A stretch of DNA of 64,000 nt from Labrys okinawensis (GCF_002982075.1 NZ_PUEJ01000010.1:186001-250000), one strand, 5' to 3'. Numbered from the stretch's first letter, positions 28,231-39,900 are shown. The notes: a model not told the origin generated them from the letters alone. Translations and numbers: made by a program.

Positions 28231-29108
28231 GCGCCCCCTCCGCCCCCGGCCTGAAGACACGCCTCGCCGCGCGCGGCATCGACGGCGTGACGCTGCTCGC
28301 CCTGCCGGCCGTGCTGTTCCTGCTGGCCCTGTTCATCTACCCCTTCTTCTATGGGCTGTGGCTGTCGTTCCAGCCCAAGGACGGCTCGACCTTCGGCAAT
28401 TATGTCGCCTTCTTCAGCGACCCCGCCCTCTACGGCACCATCGCCACCACCCTGTGGATCGCGGTGCCGGCCACTTTGTTCAACCTGCTCGCCGCCATAC
28501 CGGTGGCCTTCAGGGTGCGTCTGCTCGACAACCAGCGGCTGCTCACCACTATCCTGGTGCTGCCGATCACGCTTGGGACCGTGCTGGTGGCCGAGGGCCT
28601 GCTCAACTATCTCGGGCCGCAGGGCTGGTTCAACCGGGCGCTGATCCTCATGGGTATCGGCCCGGTCAAGCTGGTTCACAATTATTGGGGCGTGTTCCTG
28701 TCGCTGGTGATCACCGGCTTTCCCTTCACCTTCCTGTTGACGCTCTCCTATGTCACCGGCATCGATCCGGCTCTGGAGAATGCCGCGGCAACCCTGGGCG
28801 CCAGGCCAGCCGCCCGCTTTCGCCACATCTTCCTGCCGCTGTTGCTGCCCGGCCTTGCCGTGACCTTCTGCCTGAGCTTCGTGCAGGCTTTCTCTGTCTA
28901 TCCATCGGCCGTGATGCTCGGCGCCCCGGCAGGCCCCACCCGGGTCATCACCATTCCGGCCTACCAGGCAGCCACCGAGCTCTATGATTATTCGATGGCC
29001 TCGGCGATCGCCATGATCATGGGCGCGATCCTGCTGGTCGTCATCGCCATCGTGCTCGGCCTGCGCTCCCTGGTCTATCGCGGGCCGGCCGGCGGCGGGA
29101 AAGGTTAG
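28227..29108 (+). CDS. ABC transporter permease (PotB-type)
   Basis: Inner-membrane permease of 293 residues with six predicted helices; the first is LLALPAVLFLLALFIYPFFY at about 21-40. The EAA loop reads ENAAATLGARPAARFRHIFL near 190, followed by PLLLPGLAVTFCLSFVQAF. Its start overlaps the ATPase stop, and the next permease begins 5 bases after its own stop. Confidence 0.92.
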   Translation: MSAPSAPGLKTRLAARGIDGVTLLALPAVLFLLALFIYPFFYGLWLSFQPKDGSTFGNYVAFFSDPALYGTIATTLWIAVPATLFNLLAAIPVAFRVRLLDNQRLLTTILVLPITLGTVLVAEGLLNYLGPQGWFNRALILMGIGPVKLVHNYWGVFLSLVITGFPFTFLLTLSYVTGIDPALENAAATLGARPAARFRHIFLPLLLPGLAVTFCLSFVQAFSVYPSAVMLGAPAGPTRVITIPAYQAATELYDYSMASAIAMIMGAILLVVIAIVLGLRSLVYRGPAGGGKG

Positions 29109-29113
29109 GAATC

Positions 29114-29962
29114 ATGGTCAGCCGGATTTCTCGCCCGCTTTCAGAACGCCTGTGGTCCACGGCGGTGTGGGCCCTGACCATCTTCTTCGTCCTCAACCTC
29201 CTCGCCGTCATCGCCGCGGTGGTCGTCAGTTCCTTCTCGACACGCTGGCTCGGCACCTGGCTGCCGCAGGGCTGGACTGGCCGCTGGTACAATTCGGCCT
29301 GGGAGGAGTTCCAGCTCGGGGGTGTGCTCCTCGTCACCTTCCAGGTCGTCTTCGGCGTGGTGCTCCTGTCGGCCGTGATCGGCATTCCCGCCGCCTATGC
29401 CCTGGCGCGCCGGGACTTTCCCGGCAAGAAACTGGTGACATTGCTGTTCCTGCTGCCCTTGCTGGTGCCGCCCGTCACCTATGGCATTCCGCTGACGACG
29501 GTTCTCTACAAGGCCGGGCTGGGCAGTACGCTCGCCGGCGTGATCATCGCCAACCTCGTGCCTGCCCTGCCCTTCGTCATCCTGGTGATGATTCCCTTCG
29601 TCGAACAGATCGATCCACGCCTGGAGGCAGCGGCTCGGGTTTTCGGCGCCCGCACCGGTTCGGTATTCCGGCATGTGCTGATTCCGCTGCTGCTGCCCGG
29701 GGCGCTCGCTGCCCTCCTCCTGGTGCTGGTGCGCACCATCGCGATGTTCGAGCTGACCTTCCTGATCGCCGGCTCCGACAGCCAGACGCTGGTCGTCTCG
29801 CTCTATGCCGCGGTCACGGCGTCCGGCGTCAGGGCGCCCCAATCGGTGGACGCCATGGCCGTCATCTACATGCTGAGCACGCTGGTCTGGCTGGTCATCG
29901 CCCTCCGCTTCATCAATCCGACGCAGATGGTGACGCGGGTGAAGAAGGCCCCTGCCCACTGA
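29114..29962 (+). CDS. ABC transporter permease (PotC-type)
   Basis: Second permease of the importer, 282 residues with six predicted helices starting TAVWALTIFFVLNLLAVIAA near 14-33. The EAA loop is EAAARVFGARTGSVFRHVLI near 170-190. It is the last gene of the 25103-29962 unit and converges on the GNAT gene with 11 bases between the stops. Confidence 0.92.
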   Translation: MVSRISRPLSERLWSTAVWALTIFFVLNLLAVIAAVVVSSFSTRWLGTWLPQGWTGRWYNSAWEEFQLGGVLLVTFQVVFGVVLLSAVIGIPAAYALARRDFPGKKLVTLLFLLPLLVPPVTYGIPLTTVLYKAGLGSTLAGVIIANLVPALPFVILVMIPFVEQIDPRLEAAARVFGARTGSVFRHVLIPLLLPGALAALLLVLVRTIAMFELTFLIAGSDSQTLVVSLYAAVTASGVRAPQSVDAMAVIYMLSTLVWLVIALRFINPTQMVTRVKKAPAH

Positions 29963-29973
29963 TCCGCCGGAGC

Positions 29974-30441
29974 CTACAGCTTCTTGACCAGTCTCAAGGT
30001 TTCGGTGGCAAAGCCGTTCCTTTCATAGAAAAGCCGGCCGCGATGATTGCTGGCAAAGACATCGAGGGATAGGGCAGCATAGCCCTGCTCCCGCGCCCAG
30101 TCCTCGGCGGAGGCGAGCAACCGCTTCGCCACGCCTGTGCCTTCGGCCTCCTCGGTGACGGCCAGAAGCGCCACATAGCCGATCGTCCGGCCGGTTATGC
30201 CGTCGGCCCCCGGAAGGGCATGCAGGAAACCATGCCCGATACCGACGCTATCCTCGGCGATCAGGCTGAGGCTGCCTGCCGCCGGATTCCTGAGATTGAC
30301 GGCGGAAAAGGCGTCCTGAAACGCCTGGATTTCGGCCGGTTCATGCAAGCCGGTCTCGATGACCGCCGCAAGGCGGCGGCCGAGACCGAGCATGAAGCTC
30401 AGATCCTTCTCGCCCTCCGCCTTGCGGATGCAGATATCCAT
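29974..30441 (-). CDS. GNAT family N-acetyltransferase
   Basis: Acetyl-CoA-dependent acetyltransferase of 155 residues, a single GNAT domain. The acetyl-CoA loop reads TEEAEGTGVAKRLLASAEDW near 96-115, with glutamate/alanine where the Q/R of the QxxGxG/A motif usually stands. The end YERNGFATETLRLVKK is typical of the fold. ATG 30441 overlaps the tpiA stop as TGATG, so it is translated from the tpiA message. Acceptor unknown. Confidence 0.85.
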   Translation of the reverse strand: MDICIRKAEGEKDLSFMLGLGRRLAAVIETGLHEPAEIQAFQDAFSAVNLRNPAAGSLSLIAEDSVGIGHGFLHALPGADGITGRTIGYVALLAVTEEAEGTGVAKRLLASAEDWAREQGYAALSLDVFASNHRGRLFYERNGFATETLRLVKKL

Positions 30442-31202
30442 CAACGATAGGCGGAGGCGATGCCGAGAAAATCCTCGGCCTTGAGCGAGGCGCCGCCCAC
30501 CAGGGCCCCATCGACATTGTCGACGCCCATCAGTTCGGCCGCATTGCCGGGCTTGACCGAGCCGCCATAGAGAATGCGCACACCATTACCTTCTTCGCCG
30601 AGCGCTTCCGCCAGACGGGCACGGATGAAATCATGCACCTGCTTCACGTCCGCCGCCGTGGGCGTCAGCCCGGTGCCGATCGCCCAGACGGGCTCGTAGG
30701 CGATCACGGTGTTGGCAGCATTGGCTTCGGCCGGCAGGGAACCCGCGAGCTGGCTGCCCACCACGTCGAGGGTCTTGCCCGATTCGCGTTCCGCGCGGGT
30801 CTCTCCGATGCAGACGATGGCGACGAGGCCGGCGCGCAATGCCGCCTCGGCCTTGGCCTTGACCGTCGCGTCGTTCTCGCCGTGATCGGTGCGACGCTCG
30901 GAATGGCCGACGATGACATAGGTCGCGCCGGCATCCTTCAGCATCTCTGCGGAGATGTCGCCGGTATGCGCGCCCGAGGGCTTGGCATGGCAATCCTGCG
31001 CCCCGATCTTGATGTGCTGGCCCGCGGCCTGCGCCGCAAAGCGGGAGACCAGCGTGAAGGGCGGGCAGACGAGAACCTCCGCACTGCCGGCTTCCCCGGC
31101 CGCGACACCCGTCGCAATGGCATCGAGCTCGGTAACCCCCTTGGTGAGGCCGTTCATCTTCCAATTGCCAGCGACGAGCGGGCGCGGCCGGTTTGCTGTC
31201 AT
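30441..31202 (-). CDS. tpiA: Triosephosphate isomerase
   Basis: Interconverts dihydroxyacetone phosphate and glyceraldehyde 3-phosphate. 253 residues, the usual length. Lysine of AGNWKMNG (near 11-18), electrophilic histidine in VIVGHSERR near 97, catalytic glutamate in [14 protein letters not shown] near 170 and phosphate loop RILYGGSV near 213. GAGGATC precedes ATG 31202. The GNAT gene is coupled downstream. Confidence 0.96.
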   Translation of the reverse strand: MTANRPRPLVAGNWKMNGLTKGVTELDAIATGVAAGEAGSAEVLVCPPFTLVSRFAAQAAGQHIKIGAQDCHAKPSGAHTGDISAEMLKDAGATYVIVGHSERRTDHGENDATVKAKAEAALRAGLVAIVCIGETRAERESGKTLDVVGSQLAGSLPAEANAANTVIAYEPVWAIGTGLTPTAADVKQVHDFIRARLAEALGEEGNGVRILYGGSVKPGNAAELMGVDNVDGALVGGASLKAEDFLGIASAYR

Positions 31203-31565
31203 CTTGCTGATCCTCTTTCTGTCAAACAGGATTGCCGAGGCTGCTCGGCGGGGCGGGCTCGGAAATCCTGTCGCCTGTCGAGACCTGCGCCGGGAGGCTC
31301 TGCCTGGGCCGCCCCGATACGCGGACTTTGCCTGGCGTGCTTAGCAACCTCGTCCCCATGGAGCAAGGCGTGGGTGGCGCAAGAAACCCACAGCCGTGCC
31401 ATTGCGACGCCACGTGCTCGTCCCTATGATGCGCCGCTTTTCATGTGCCGCCCCTCATGGGATCGTTCATGCGGCCCCGAAGAAGCGTAGAAACGATGCG
31501 GGATTTCCCGGGCCTTCCGACAGGGGCCTGGAGAATCCTTTTGCCTTGATGGAACCAAGACACCG
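31203..31565. other. Divergent intergenic region tpiA/ppiD
   Basis: About 360 bases between two divergent starts, so it must hold both promoters. The only symmetrical feature I see is a small inverted repeat GTGGGT (31370-31375)/ACCCAC (31386-31391). No gene, tRNA or recognisable riboswitch. Confidence 0.55.
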
Positions 31566-33461
31566 ATGCTGAGCTCATTCCGTGAAGTTATGACCAAGGG
31601 GCCTGCCAAGATCCTCACGGCGGGGGTCATGTTGCTCCTGAGCGGCAGCTTCGCCTTATGGGGTGTCGAGGGCTGGCTGCAGGGGCGCAGCAATTCCGAT
31701 GTCGCCACGGTGGGTGGTTCCACAATTTCCGCCAATACCTTTAGCGAGGCCTATCGCGCGCGCACCCTGCAGATCACCCGCGCCACCGGCAAGGCGGTTA
31801 CCCCCGACATCGCCCGGGCCTTCGGCCTCGACAAGCAGGTTCTCAATGGCCTGATCTCGGAAAAGGCCATGGAGGTGCAGGCCGCCAAGCTTGGGCTCGG
31901 CCTCGACCAGCAAACCACGGTCCAAACGGTGATGAACGATCCGGACTTCCAGGTCACCGCACCCGGCAAGCCGCCCGTTTTCGATGCCAATGCTTTCCGC
32001 CAAATGCTCGAAAACAATGGCATGAACGAAGAGATGTTCTTCACCCGCCAGCGTGAGGTCTATATCCGGGGCCAGATCGACCAGGGCCTGACGGCCGGCG
32101 GCCCGGTCCCCCAGGCTCTGCTGCAGGCTGCCGCCCGTTACGAGCAGGAAAAGCGCAATACGTCCTATTTCGTGTTGCCGCAGAGCAGCGTAGGTGACAT
32201 TGCTCCGCCCGACACTGCCGCATTGCAGACCTATTACGACGAGAACAAGGGCGCCTTCCGCACCAAGGAACTGCGCAGCCTGAGCTACATACTGGTGACG
32301 CCGGCCGAGCTGAGCGGCCGTGCCACCGTGACCGATGCCGATGTCCAGGCAGCCTTCGACAAGAACAAGGCGGGTTCGGCAGCGCTGGAACAGCGCACGG
32401 TCGAGCAGATCGCCTTCCCCTCGCCGGATGAGGCCAAGGCCGCCGCCGCCCGCATCGCTTCGGGCCAGATCACCTTCGAGGGCCTGGTCGCCGAGCGCAA
32501 GCTCAAGCCCGAAGACATCGATCTGGGCACCGTGTCCAAGCGCCAGCTCAGCGACCAGAAGATCGCCGACGCCGCCTTCGCCCTGAAGGAAGGCGCGACA
32601 TCGGACGCCGTGCAGGGCAATCTGGCCAACGTCATCGTCAAGGTCACCAAGATCGTCGACGCCAAGACAGTCCTGCGCGGCGAACTGGAGCGCCAACGGG
32701 CATCGGAGGCCGCCAAGAATCTGCGTGACGCCATCGAAGACGAGCGCATGGGCGGCGCCCCGCTCAAGGACATCGCCGCCAAGCTCAAGCTCAAGGCCGT
32801 CACGCTGCCGCCGGTCGACGCCCAGGGCCGTGACGCCGAGGGCAAGCCCGTTGCCGTGCCGCTCGCCACCCAGGTTCTTCCCGCGCTCTTCACCGCCGAG
32901 CCCGGCTCCGATCCCGAAGCCGTCGACGGCCGCGACGAAGGCCTGATGTGGTTTTCGCTCGACACCGTCGTTCCAGCCCGCGACCGCACGCTCGACGAGG
33001 CCAAGAACGAGGTGATCGCCGCCTGGACCGCCGATCAGAAAATCGCCAAGCTCAAGGAGAAGGCGGACCAGCTCGTAACGCAGCTGCAAGGCGGCAAGTC
33101 GCTCGACGAGGTTGCCAAGGGACTGAATCTGCAGGTCACGCCGGCGTGGGACCTGACACGCAACGGCCAAGGCCAGCCGGTGCCCCCGGCTGTCGTCACC
33201 GCCGTGTTCGCCACCCCGCTCAAGGGCTTCGGCACGGCGCTGGCCGCCAACGGCACCGATCGAATCATCTTCCACGTCGAGGACAACGTGATCCCCGAAC
33301 TCGATGCCAAGGCTCCGCAGACCGAGGCGCTGTCGAAGCAACTCGCGACCGGCATCAGCCAGGATCTGATGACGGAATATGTCAAGAAGGTCGAAGACCA
33401 GCTCGGCGTGGCCATCAACCAGACCAATGTCGACCGTGTCGTCGGCACCGGCAGCCTCTGA
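31566..33461 (+). CDS. PpiD-like periplasmic peptidyl-prolyl isomerase / chaperone
   Basis: Membrane-anchored folding factor of 631 residues, close to the 623 of E. coli PpiD. One transmembrane helix near residues 14-36 (PAKILTAGVMLLLSGSFALW) anchors it, with the rest periplasmic. A SurA_N-type chaperone domain follows (about 40-230), then a parvulin-like domain (about 250-375) with EQRTVEQIAFPSPDEAKAAA and VVKVTKIV-like segments, then a helical C-terminal part. The key parvulin residues are not obviously conserved, so chaperone activity may dominate. The trpE start follows after 9 bases. Confidence 0.9.
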   Translation: MLSSFREVMTKGPAKILTAGVMLLLSGSFALWGVEGWLQGRSNSDVATVGGSTISANTFSEAYRARTLQITRATGKAVTPDIARAFGLDKQVLNGLISEKAMEVQAAKLGLGLDQQTTVQTVMNDPDFQVTAPGKPPVFDANAFRQMLENNGMNEEMFFTRQREVYIRGQIDQGLTAGGPVPQALLQAAARYEQEKRNTSYFVLPQSSVGDIAPPDTAALQTYYDENKGAFRTKELRSLSYILVTPAELSGRATVTDADVQAAFDKNKAGSAALEQRTVEQIAFPSPDEAKAAAARIASGQITFEGLVAERKLKPEDIDLGTVSKRQLSDQKIADAAFALKEGATSDAVQGNLANVIVKVTKIVDAKTVLRGELERQRASEAAKNLRDAIEDERMGGAPLKDIAAKLKLKAVTLPPVDAQGRDAEGKPVAVPLATQVLPALFTAEPGSDPEAVDGRDEGLMWFSLDTVVPARDRTLDEAKNEVIAAWTADQKIAKLKEKADQLVTQLQGGKSLDEVAKGLNLQVTPAWDLTRNGQGQPVPPAVVTAVFATPLKGFGTALAANGTDRIIFHVEDNVIPELDAKAPQTEALSKQLATGISQDLMTEYVKKVEDQLGVAINQTNVDRVVGTGSL

Positions 33462-33470
33462 GTCGCCAGC

Positions 33471-34982
<1,512 letters not shown>

Positions 34983-35000
34983 GGCTGGCGGGCCGCATTC

Positions 35001-35513
35001 ATGGCTAGATGGCCCGGCGCCCGTCGATCGGCCCTGCTCACCTTTGCGGCCGCCTATGTCGTGCTCTTCGCCGACTTCTATCTCTATTTCTATCCGGGCG
35101 GCCTTCAAGCCATCGCCCTGATGCTGGCGATCGCGCTGCCGGCCATGGGCGCGGCCTATGGCATCTTCTTCTTCCATTGGCTGTACGAGAGCGAGCGCTC
35201 TGTCCCCTATGCCGATTACGGCTTCGGTATCTGGCTGATCTCGTCTCTCGCCTCGCTGATCTACATGGCCGTCTTCGCCGGCCTGGGGGCGCTCCTGCCC
35301 TATGGCCTGGAGAGGCTGGAATTGTTCGGGAACACCGTGCAGATGGTCGCCTCGCGCATGACCTTGGCGTCGGACTATTTCGAGCCCGTCGTGGGGCGCA
35401 ATCTCGCGCTCTTCGTGCTGCTCGAAGTGTTTGCCTGCGCCTATGGCAAGAAGGAAGGTATGCGGCTTCGCGCGTCCCGCCCGGACGCGGGTCCGGAGCG
35501 GTCCGGCCCTTGA
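35001..35513 (+). CDS. Small integral membrane protein of unknown function
   Basis: 170 residues with about four hydrophobic helices: LLTFAAAYVVLFADFYLYFY (12-31), IALMLAIALPAMGAAYGIFF (38-57), a third at about 75-100 (WLISSLASLIYMAVFAGLGA) and a weaker one at about 133-148. The C-terminal 20 residues are polar and basic. I do not recognise a family. It follows trpE by 18 bases on the same strand. The neighbouring frame (35009-35554) is arginine-rich and looks like shadow. Confidence 0.6.
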   Translation: MARWPGARRSALLTFAAAYVVLFADFYLYFYPGGLQAIALMLAIALPAMGAAYGIFFFHWLYESERSVPYADYGFGIWLISSLASLIYMAVFAGLGALLPYGLERLELFGNTVQMVASRMTLASDYFEPVVGRNLALFVLLEVFACAYGKKEGMRLRASRPDAGPERSGP

Positions 35514-35526
35514 TCCGAAGCGGGCC

Positions 35527-36684
35527 TCAAGGCGCGACGATCAGGAGGACATAGGCAACAAAAATCACCAGATGCGCGAGGCCCGTCAGAAGCGTGGTAC
35601 GTCCCGTCCCGAAACTCACCACACCCATGGCGAGGGCAAGAAGGAGCAAGATCGTATCGCCCGCATTGAGGCCGAGGGTCAACGGGCGGCCTGTGATGAG
35701 GCTCGCTGCCGCGACCGCGGGAATAGTCAGCCCTATGGTTGCGCAAGCCGAGCCGAGGGCGATGTTCAGCCCCCTTTGAAGTTCGTTCTTGAGAGATGCC
35801 TTTATGGCAGAGATCGCCTCCGGCAACAGGGTGACGAGCGCAATCCCCGCGCCGACGATCGCGTCGGACTGCGTGACTCCGAGATAAGTGAGCCCATCCT
35901 CCACACCGGCCGCTACCTGTTCCGTCAACAGAACGATGCCTCCCAATCCCAAGAACAGCAGGACAAGATGCGTGGGCAGGGAGTTGACGGTGGCAGGATG
36001 TTCGCCCTGCACTTCCTCCAATGCGCGAACCTCTGAAAAATCCTCCTTCTGGCCATAGCTTTGCGCGAAAACAAAGCTGCCATAGAGCAGGATCGAAAGC
36101 ACGCCGACGAAAACAAGCTGTATGGATGAAAACGTGCCTGGCGCGGTCGACAGGGTGTAGTTGGGCAGAACCATCGTCAGGACGGTGATCGCGACCAGAA
36201 CGGAGAGAAAGGCGCTCGTTCCCTGCCTCCTGATATCCTGCCGGCTATGGCGCCAACCGCCCACCGTCAGGGCTATCCCGACGATGCCGCAACAAACGAT
36301 CATTACGGTGGAAAAGACCGACTCGCGCGCCAGGGTTGGATTATTGCCGCCGTGAAGCATCATTGAAACGATGATCGATACTTCAATGGTCGTTACCGCA
36401 AAGGTTAAAACGAGCGTGCCATAAGGTTGACCGACAAGGAGTGCTATCGATTCGGCATGATGCAAGGCCGCAAATACGGTCACCAAGACAAGACCGATCG
36501 AAATGGAATTCAAAAGAATGACAATCGCAATATCGCCTTGCCCGATTGCCAGCACATTGGACTGAAGGGCCAGCGCGATCAAAAAACAGACGACAGGCAG
36601 AACCCGTGTCCATGAAGTTGTTTGGCGTAGGAATGTATCGAACACGAGCGGCACCGAAGTTGTGCCATGCAACAGAGCAGGCAT
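35527..36684 (-). CDS. ChaA-type Ca2+(Na+)/H+ antiporter
   Basis: Cation/proton antiporter of the CaCA superfamily, 385 residues from ATG 36684 (GTG 36690 is the alternative). Eleven or so hydrophobic segments in two repeats. The acidic helix motifs are present in both halves: AVTTIEVSIIVSMML near 95 and LVTLLPEAISAIKASL near 280, with glutamates that carry the ions. It is read against the trp genes and lies between trpE and trpG. Its 5' part (36340-36690) is noticeably less GC-rich than the surroundings, hinting at transfer from elsewhere. Confidence 0.88.
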   Translation of the reverse strand: MPALLHGTTSVPLVFDTFLRQTTSWTRVLPVVCFLIALALQSNVLAIGQGDIAIVILLNSISIGLVLVTVFAALHHAESIALLVGQPYGTLVLTFAVTTIEVSIIVSMMLHGGNNPTLARESVFSTVMIVCCGIVGIALTVGGWRHSRQDIRRQGTSAFLSVLVAITVLTMVLPNYTLSTAPGTFSSIQLVFVGVLSILLYGSFVFAQSYGQKEDFSEVRALEEVQGEHPATVNSLPTHLVLLFLGLGGIVLLTEQVAAGVEDGLTYLGVTQSDAIVGAGIALVTLLPEAISAIKASLKNELQRGLNIALGSACATIGLTIPAVAAASLITGRPLTLGLNAGDTILLLLALAMGVVSFGTGRTTLLTGLAHLVIFVAYVLLIVAP

Positions 36685-36948
36685 GAACACATATCACATC
36701 GAAAGGATTTCGGAAGGTAAGCGCCTACGCGGAATCTTTCGGCGGAGCGCCGGCCCGCCGAGGCTGGTGCCCATGCGGCGAAGGCAGCACCGCCGAGATG
36801 GCCGACCTTGAACGTGAGGGAGCAAGGCCTGCTTGCGGCCGTCCGCAGCTTCCAACCCGCCGGCGCCCGATGGATCGCCACCCCCGGAAGCGCTTGACCC
36901 GCTGCCTCCACACGCCTAGTCGTGATGGCTTCAAAGGAGGCTAGAGCC

Positions 36949-37593
36949 GTGACGACAGACCGTTCCATGACCGTGACGCTGATCGACAATTATGACAGCT
37001 TCACCTGGAACCTCTGGCATTATCTCGGCCAGCTGGGTTGCACCGTCACGGTCCATCGCAACGACAAGGTCAGCGCCGATGAGGTGATCGCCGCGGCACC
37101 CGATGCGATCGTGCTCTCGCCCGGCCCCTGTACGCCGACGGAAGCCGGTATTTGCTGTGAATTGATCGAGAAAGCCAAGGACCGGATCCCGCTGTTCGGC
37201 GTCTGCCTAGGCCACCAGGCCATCGGCCAGGTCTTCGGCGGCGACATCGTACGCCTTGCCATTCCCATGCATGGCAAGATTTCTTCGATCGACCACCGCG
37301 GACGCGGCGTCTTTCGGGGGCTGAACGGTCCCTTCATGGGCACGCGCTATCACTCGCTCGTGGTCAAGCGCGATAACCTGCCGACCGATCTCGAAGTCAC
37401 CGCCGAGACGGACGACGGCGTCATCATGGGTCTGCAGCACAAGAGTGCGCCGTTGCATGGCGTGCAGTTCCATCCGGAATCGATCATGTCGGACCACGGC
37501 CACCGTATCCTGCAGAACTTCCTGGAACTGGCAGAGGAATGGAACGCCAAGAACAGAGTGCAGGAAAACCGGAACGAAAGCGAGCATGCGTGA
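36949..37593 (+). CDS. trpG: Anthranilate synthase glutamine amidotransferase component
   Basis: Supplies ammonia from glutamine to TrpE. 214 residues from GTG 36949, chosen because a perfect AAAGGAGG (36933-36940) lies 8 bases before it; ATG 36967 ([12 protein letters not shown]) is the alternative. Catalytic nucleophile in [16 protein letters not shown], oxyanion segment [13 protein letters not shown], and the histidine-glutamate pair in [13 protein letters not shown]. Its stop overlaps the trpD start (TGATG). A strong own ribosome site after a 258-base gap suggests an own promoter. Confidence 0.95.
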   Translation: MTTDRSMTVTLIDNYDSFTWNLWHYLGQLGCTVTVHRNDKVSADEVIAAAPDAIVLSPGPCTPTEAGICCELIEKAKDRIPLFGVCLGHQAIGQVFGGDIVRLAIPMHGKISSIDHRGRGVFRGLNGPFMGTRYHSLVVKRDNLPTDLEVTAETDDGVIMGLQHKSAPLHGVQFHPESIMSDHGHRILQNFLELAEEWNAKNRVQENRNESEHA

Positions 37594-38603
37594 TGGACGG
37601 TTTCAAGCCCTATATCGGCAAGGCCGCCGCCGGCTCGCTCACCCGCGAAGAAGCAGCCGAGGCCTTCGACCTTCTCCTGTCCGGCCAGGCCACCCCTTCG
37701 CAGATCGGCGGTTTCCTGATGGCTCTGCGGGTGCGCGGGGAAACGCCGGATGAAATGGCCGGCGCCGTCTCGGCCATGCGCGCCAAGATGCTGACGGTGG
37801 AGGCCCCCGAGGATGCCGTCGACATCGTCGGTACGGGCGGCGATGCCTCAGGCTCCTACAATGTCTCGACAGCCGCCTCCCTGATCGTGGCCGGCGCAGG
37901 CGTGAAGGTCGCCAAGCACGGCAATCGTGCCCTCTCCTCCAAGTCGGGCGCCGCCGACGTCCTGACCGCGCTCGGCGTCAACATCGAACTGAAACCCGAA
38001 GGCATCGCCCGCTGCATCACGCTGGCAGGCGTCGGCTTCATGTTCGCGCCGGCCCATCACGGCGCCATGAGGCATGTCGGCCCCACCCGCGTCGAGCTCG
38101 GCACGCGCACGATCTTCAACCTGCTCGGCCCCCTGTCCAATCCCGCCGGCGTCAAGCGGCAATTGCTCGGCGTCTATGCCCGCCAATGGCTGCAGCCCAT
38201 GGTGGAGGTGCTCAAGACCCTGGGATCGACGCGCATCATCGCCGTGCATGGCAGCGACGGGCTCGACGAAATCACCACCACCGGCCCGACCGAGATCGTT
38301 TCCCTGGAGAACGGCGTGATCAGCCATGGCATCATCACGCCCGAGGAGGTCGGCCTGCGGGTAGCGACCCCGGATGATCTCAAAGGCGGTGACGCCGCCC
38401 ACAACGCGCTCGCGCTGCGGGCCGTGCTCGAAGGCGAAAAGACGCCCTACCGCGACATTGCCCTCCTGAATGCCGGAGCCGCCCTGCTCGTCGCCGGGCG
38501 GGTGCCAAGCCTGGCGGACGGGGTGGCGCTCGCCCGCGAATCCGTCGATAAGGGCAAGGCCCTAGCAACGCTCAACCGTTTGGTTGAAATTTCCAACGCG
38601 TGA
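37593..38603 (+). CDS. trpD: Anthranilate phosphoribosyltransferase
   Basis: Joins anthranilate to PRPP. 336 residues from ATG 37593. Signature residues are [17 protein letters not shown] near 75, [17 protein letters not shown] near 106 and the second metal site [31 protein letters not shown]. The start overlaps trpG and the end is followed directly by trpC (GTG 38600 or ATG 38609). Confidence 0.96.
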   Translation: MDGFKPYIGKAAAGSLTREEAAEAFDLLLSGQATPSQIGGFLMALRVRGETPDEMAGAVSAMRAKMLTVEAPEDAVDIVGTGGDASGSYNVSTAASLIVAGAGVKVAKHGNRALSSKSGAADVLTALGVNIELKPEGIARCITLAGVGFMFAPAHHGAMRHVGPTRVELGTRTIFNLLGPLSNPAGVKRQLLGVYARQWLQPMVEVLKTLGSTRIIAVHGSDGLDEITTTGPTEIVSLENGVISHGIITPEEVGLRVATPDDLKGGDAAHNALALRAVLEGEKTPYRDIALLNAGAALLVAGRVPSLADGVALARESVDKGKALATLNRLVEISNA

Positions 38604-38608
38604 GTGCC

Positions 38609-39412
38609 ATGGCCACCATTCTCGAAAAGATTGAAGCCTATAAGCGCCGCGAGATCGAAGCGGCGAAGGCGGCACGTCCCTTGCCGGACTTGATCAGGCT
38701 GGCGGAACGGGCCAGCCCAGTACGCGGTTTTCAGAAGGCTCTCCAGGCCAAGCTCGACGCCGGCCATACCGCCTTGATCGCCGAGATCAAGAAGGCGAGC
38801 CCCTCCAAGGGCCTGATCCGTGCCGATTTCGACCCGCCGGCGCTTGCCCGCGCCTATGAGGCCGGCGGAGCGGCCTGTCTTTCCGTGCTGACCGACGAGC
38901 CCTCCTTCCAGGGACACCCCGACTTCCTCGCCGCGGCGCGTGCGGCGGTGTCGCTGCCCGCCTTGCGCAAGGACTTCCTCTATGATCCCTACCAGGTGGT
39001 GGAAGCCAGGGCCTGGGGTGCCGACTGCATCCTGGTGATCATGGCCAGCGTCACCGATGCCGAAGCTCGGTCCCTGATCGCCGCCGCCAGGGACTGGTCC
39101 CTCGACGTCCTGTGCGAGATCCACAATCACGACGAACTCGAGCGGTCCCTCACGCTCGATGTCGGCATGATCGGCATCAACAACCGCGATCTCAACGACT
39201 TCGTCACCCGCCTGGAGACAACGGAAACGCTGGCGCCGCTGGTGCCCAGCGATCGCCTTTTGGTCGGAGAAAGCGGCATCTTCACGCCCGGCGACGTCCA
39301 GCGCCTGCAGAAGGCGGGCGTCAACACGTTCCTGGTCGGCGAGAGCCTGATGCGCCAGCCCGACGTCACCGCGGCCACCCGCACCCTGCTCGCCCTGGAC
39401 GACGCGGCATGA
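38609..39412 (+). CDS. trpC: Indole-3-glycerol-phosphate synthase
   Basis: Closes the indole ring in tryptophan synthesis. 267 residues from ATG 38609; a GTG overlapping the trpD stop (38600) adds three residues. TIM-barrel with catalytic lysines in [13 protein letters not shown] and [14 protein letters not shown], the glutamate in [11 protein letters not shown], and [10 protein letters not shown]. Unfused to TrpF. Stop overlaps the moaC start. Confidence 0.96.
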   Translation: MATILEKIEAYKRREIEAAKAARPLPDLIRLAERASPVRGFQKALQAKLDAGHTALIAEIKKASPSKGLIRADFDPPALARAYEAGGAACLSVLTDEPSFQGHPDFLAAARAAVSLPALRKDFLYDPYQVVEARAWGADCILVIMASVTDAEARSLIAAARDWSLDVLCEIHNHDELERSLTLDVGMIGINNRDLNDFVTRLETTETLAPLVPSDRLLVGESGIFTPGDVQRLQKAGVNTFLVGESLMRQPDVTAATRTLLALDDAA

Positions 39413-39900
39413 ATGCCGCCGCCCTCACGCACCTCGATGCCTCCGGCGAGGCCAACATGGTCGACGTCTCGCAAAAGGCCGTGACCAGCCGCACCGCGAT
39501 CGCCGAAGGGCGTGTGCTGATGCGGGCTGAGACGCTCGAACTGGTACTGTCGGGCGATGCCAAGAAAGGTGATGTCCGCGCTACTGCCCGCATCGCCGGC
39601 ATCATGGCCGCGAAGAAAACCCATGAACTCATCCCGCTCTGCCATCCGCTGCTTCTCAGCAAGGTCGCCGTGGAAATCGAGCCCGATACCGCGCTGCCCG
39701 GCCTGACCGTGCGCGCGACGGCCAAGGTCGCCGGCCAGACCGGCGTGGAGATGGAAGCGCTGACCGCCGTTTCCGTCGCCTGCCTGACCATTTACGACAT
39801 GGTCAAGGCCGTCGATCGGGGCATGCGCATCGAGGCGATCAGGCTCATAGAGAAGTCCGGCGGCAAATCCGGCGATTGGCATGCGGAGGAAAGTGCATGA
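39409..39900 (+). CDS. moaC: Cyclic pyranopterin monophosphate synthase
   Basis: Second step of molybdenum cofactor synthesis. 163 residues from ATG 39409, which overlaps the trpC stop as ATGA. Conserved segments [33 protein letters not shown] and [20 protein letters not shown]. Followed by moeA with another ATGA overlap. Confidence 0.96.
   Translation: MNAAALTHLDASGEANMVDVSQKAVTSRTAIAEGRVLMRAETLELVLSGDAKKGDVRATARIAGIMAAKKTHELIPLCHPLLLSKVAVEIEPDTALPGLTVRATAKVAGQTGVEMEALTAVSVACLTIYDMVKAVDRGMRIEAIRLIEKSGGKSGDWHAEESA

Noticed and set aside
31370-31391. GTGGGT/ACCCAC repeat as a terminator or operator between tpiA and ppiD.
   Set aside because: The stem is only six bases and would be expected by chance in GC-rich DNA of this length.
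33462-33470. A trp attenuator or leader peptide in front of trpE.
   Set aside because: Only nine bases separate ppiD and trpE, which is too little for a leader.
35009-35554. Alternative frame over the small membrane protein gene.
   Set aside because: The translation is arginine- and alanine-rich without hydrophobic helices, while the frame at 35001 has four clear helices.
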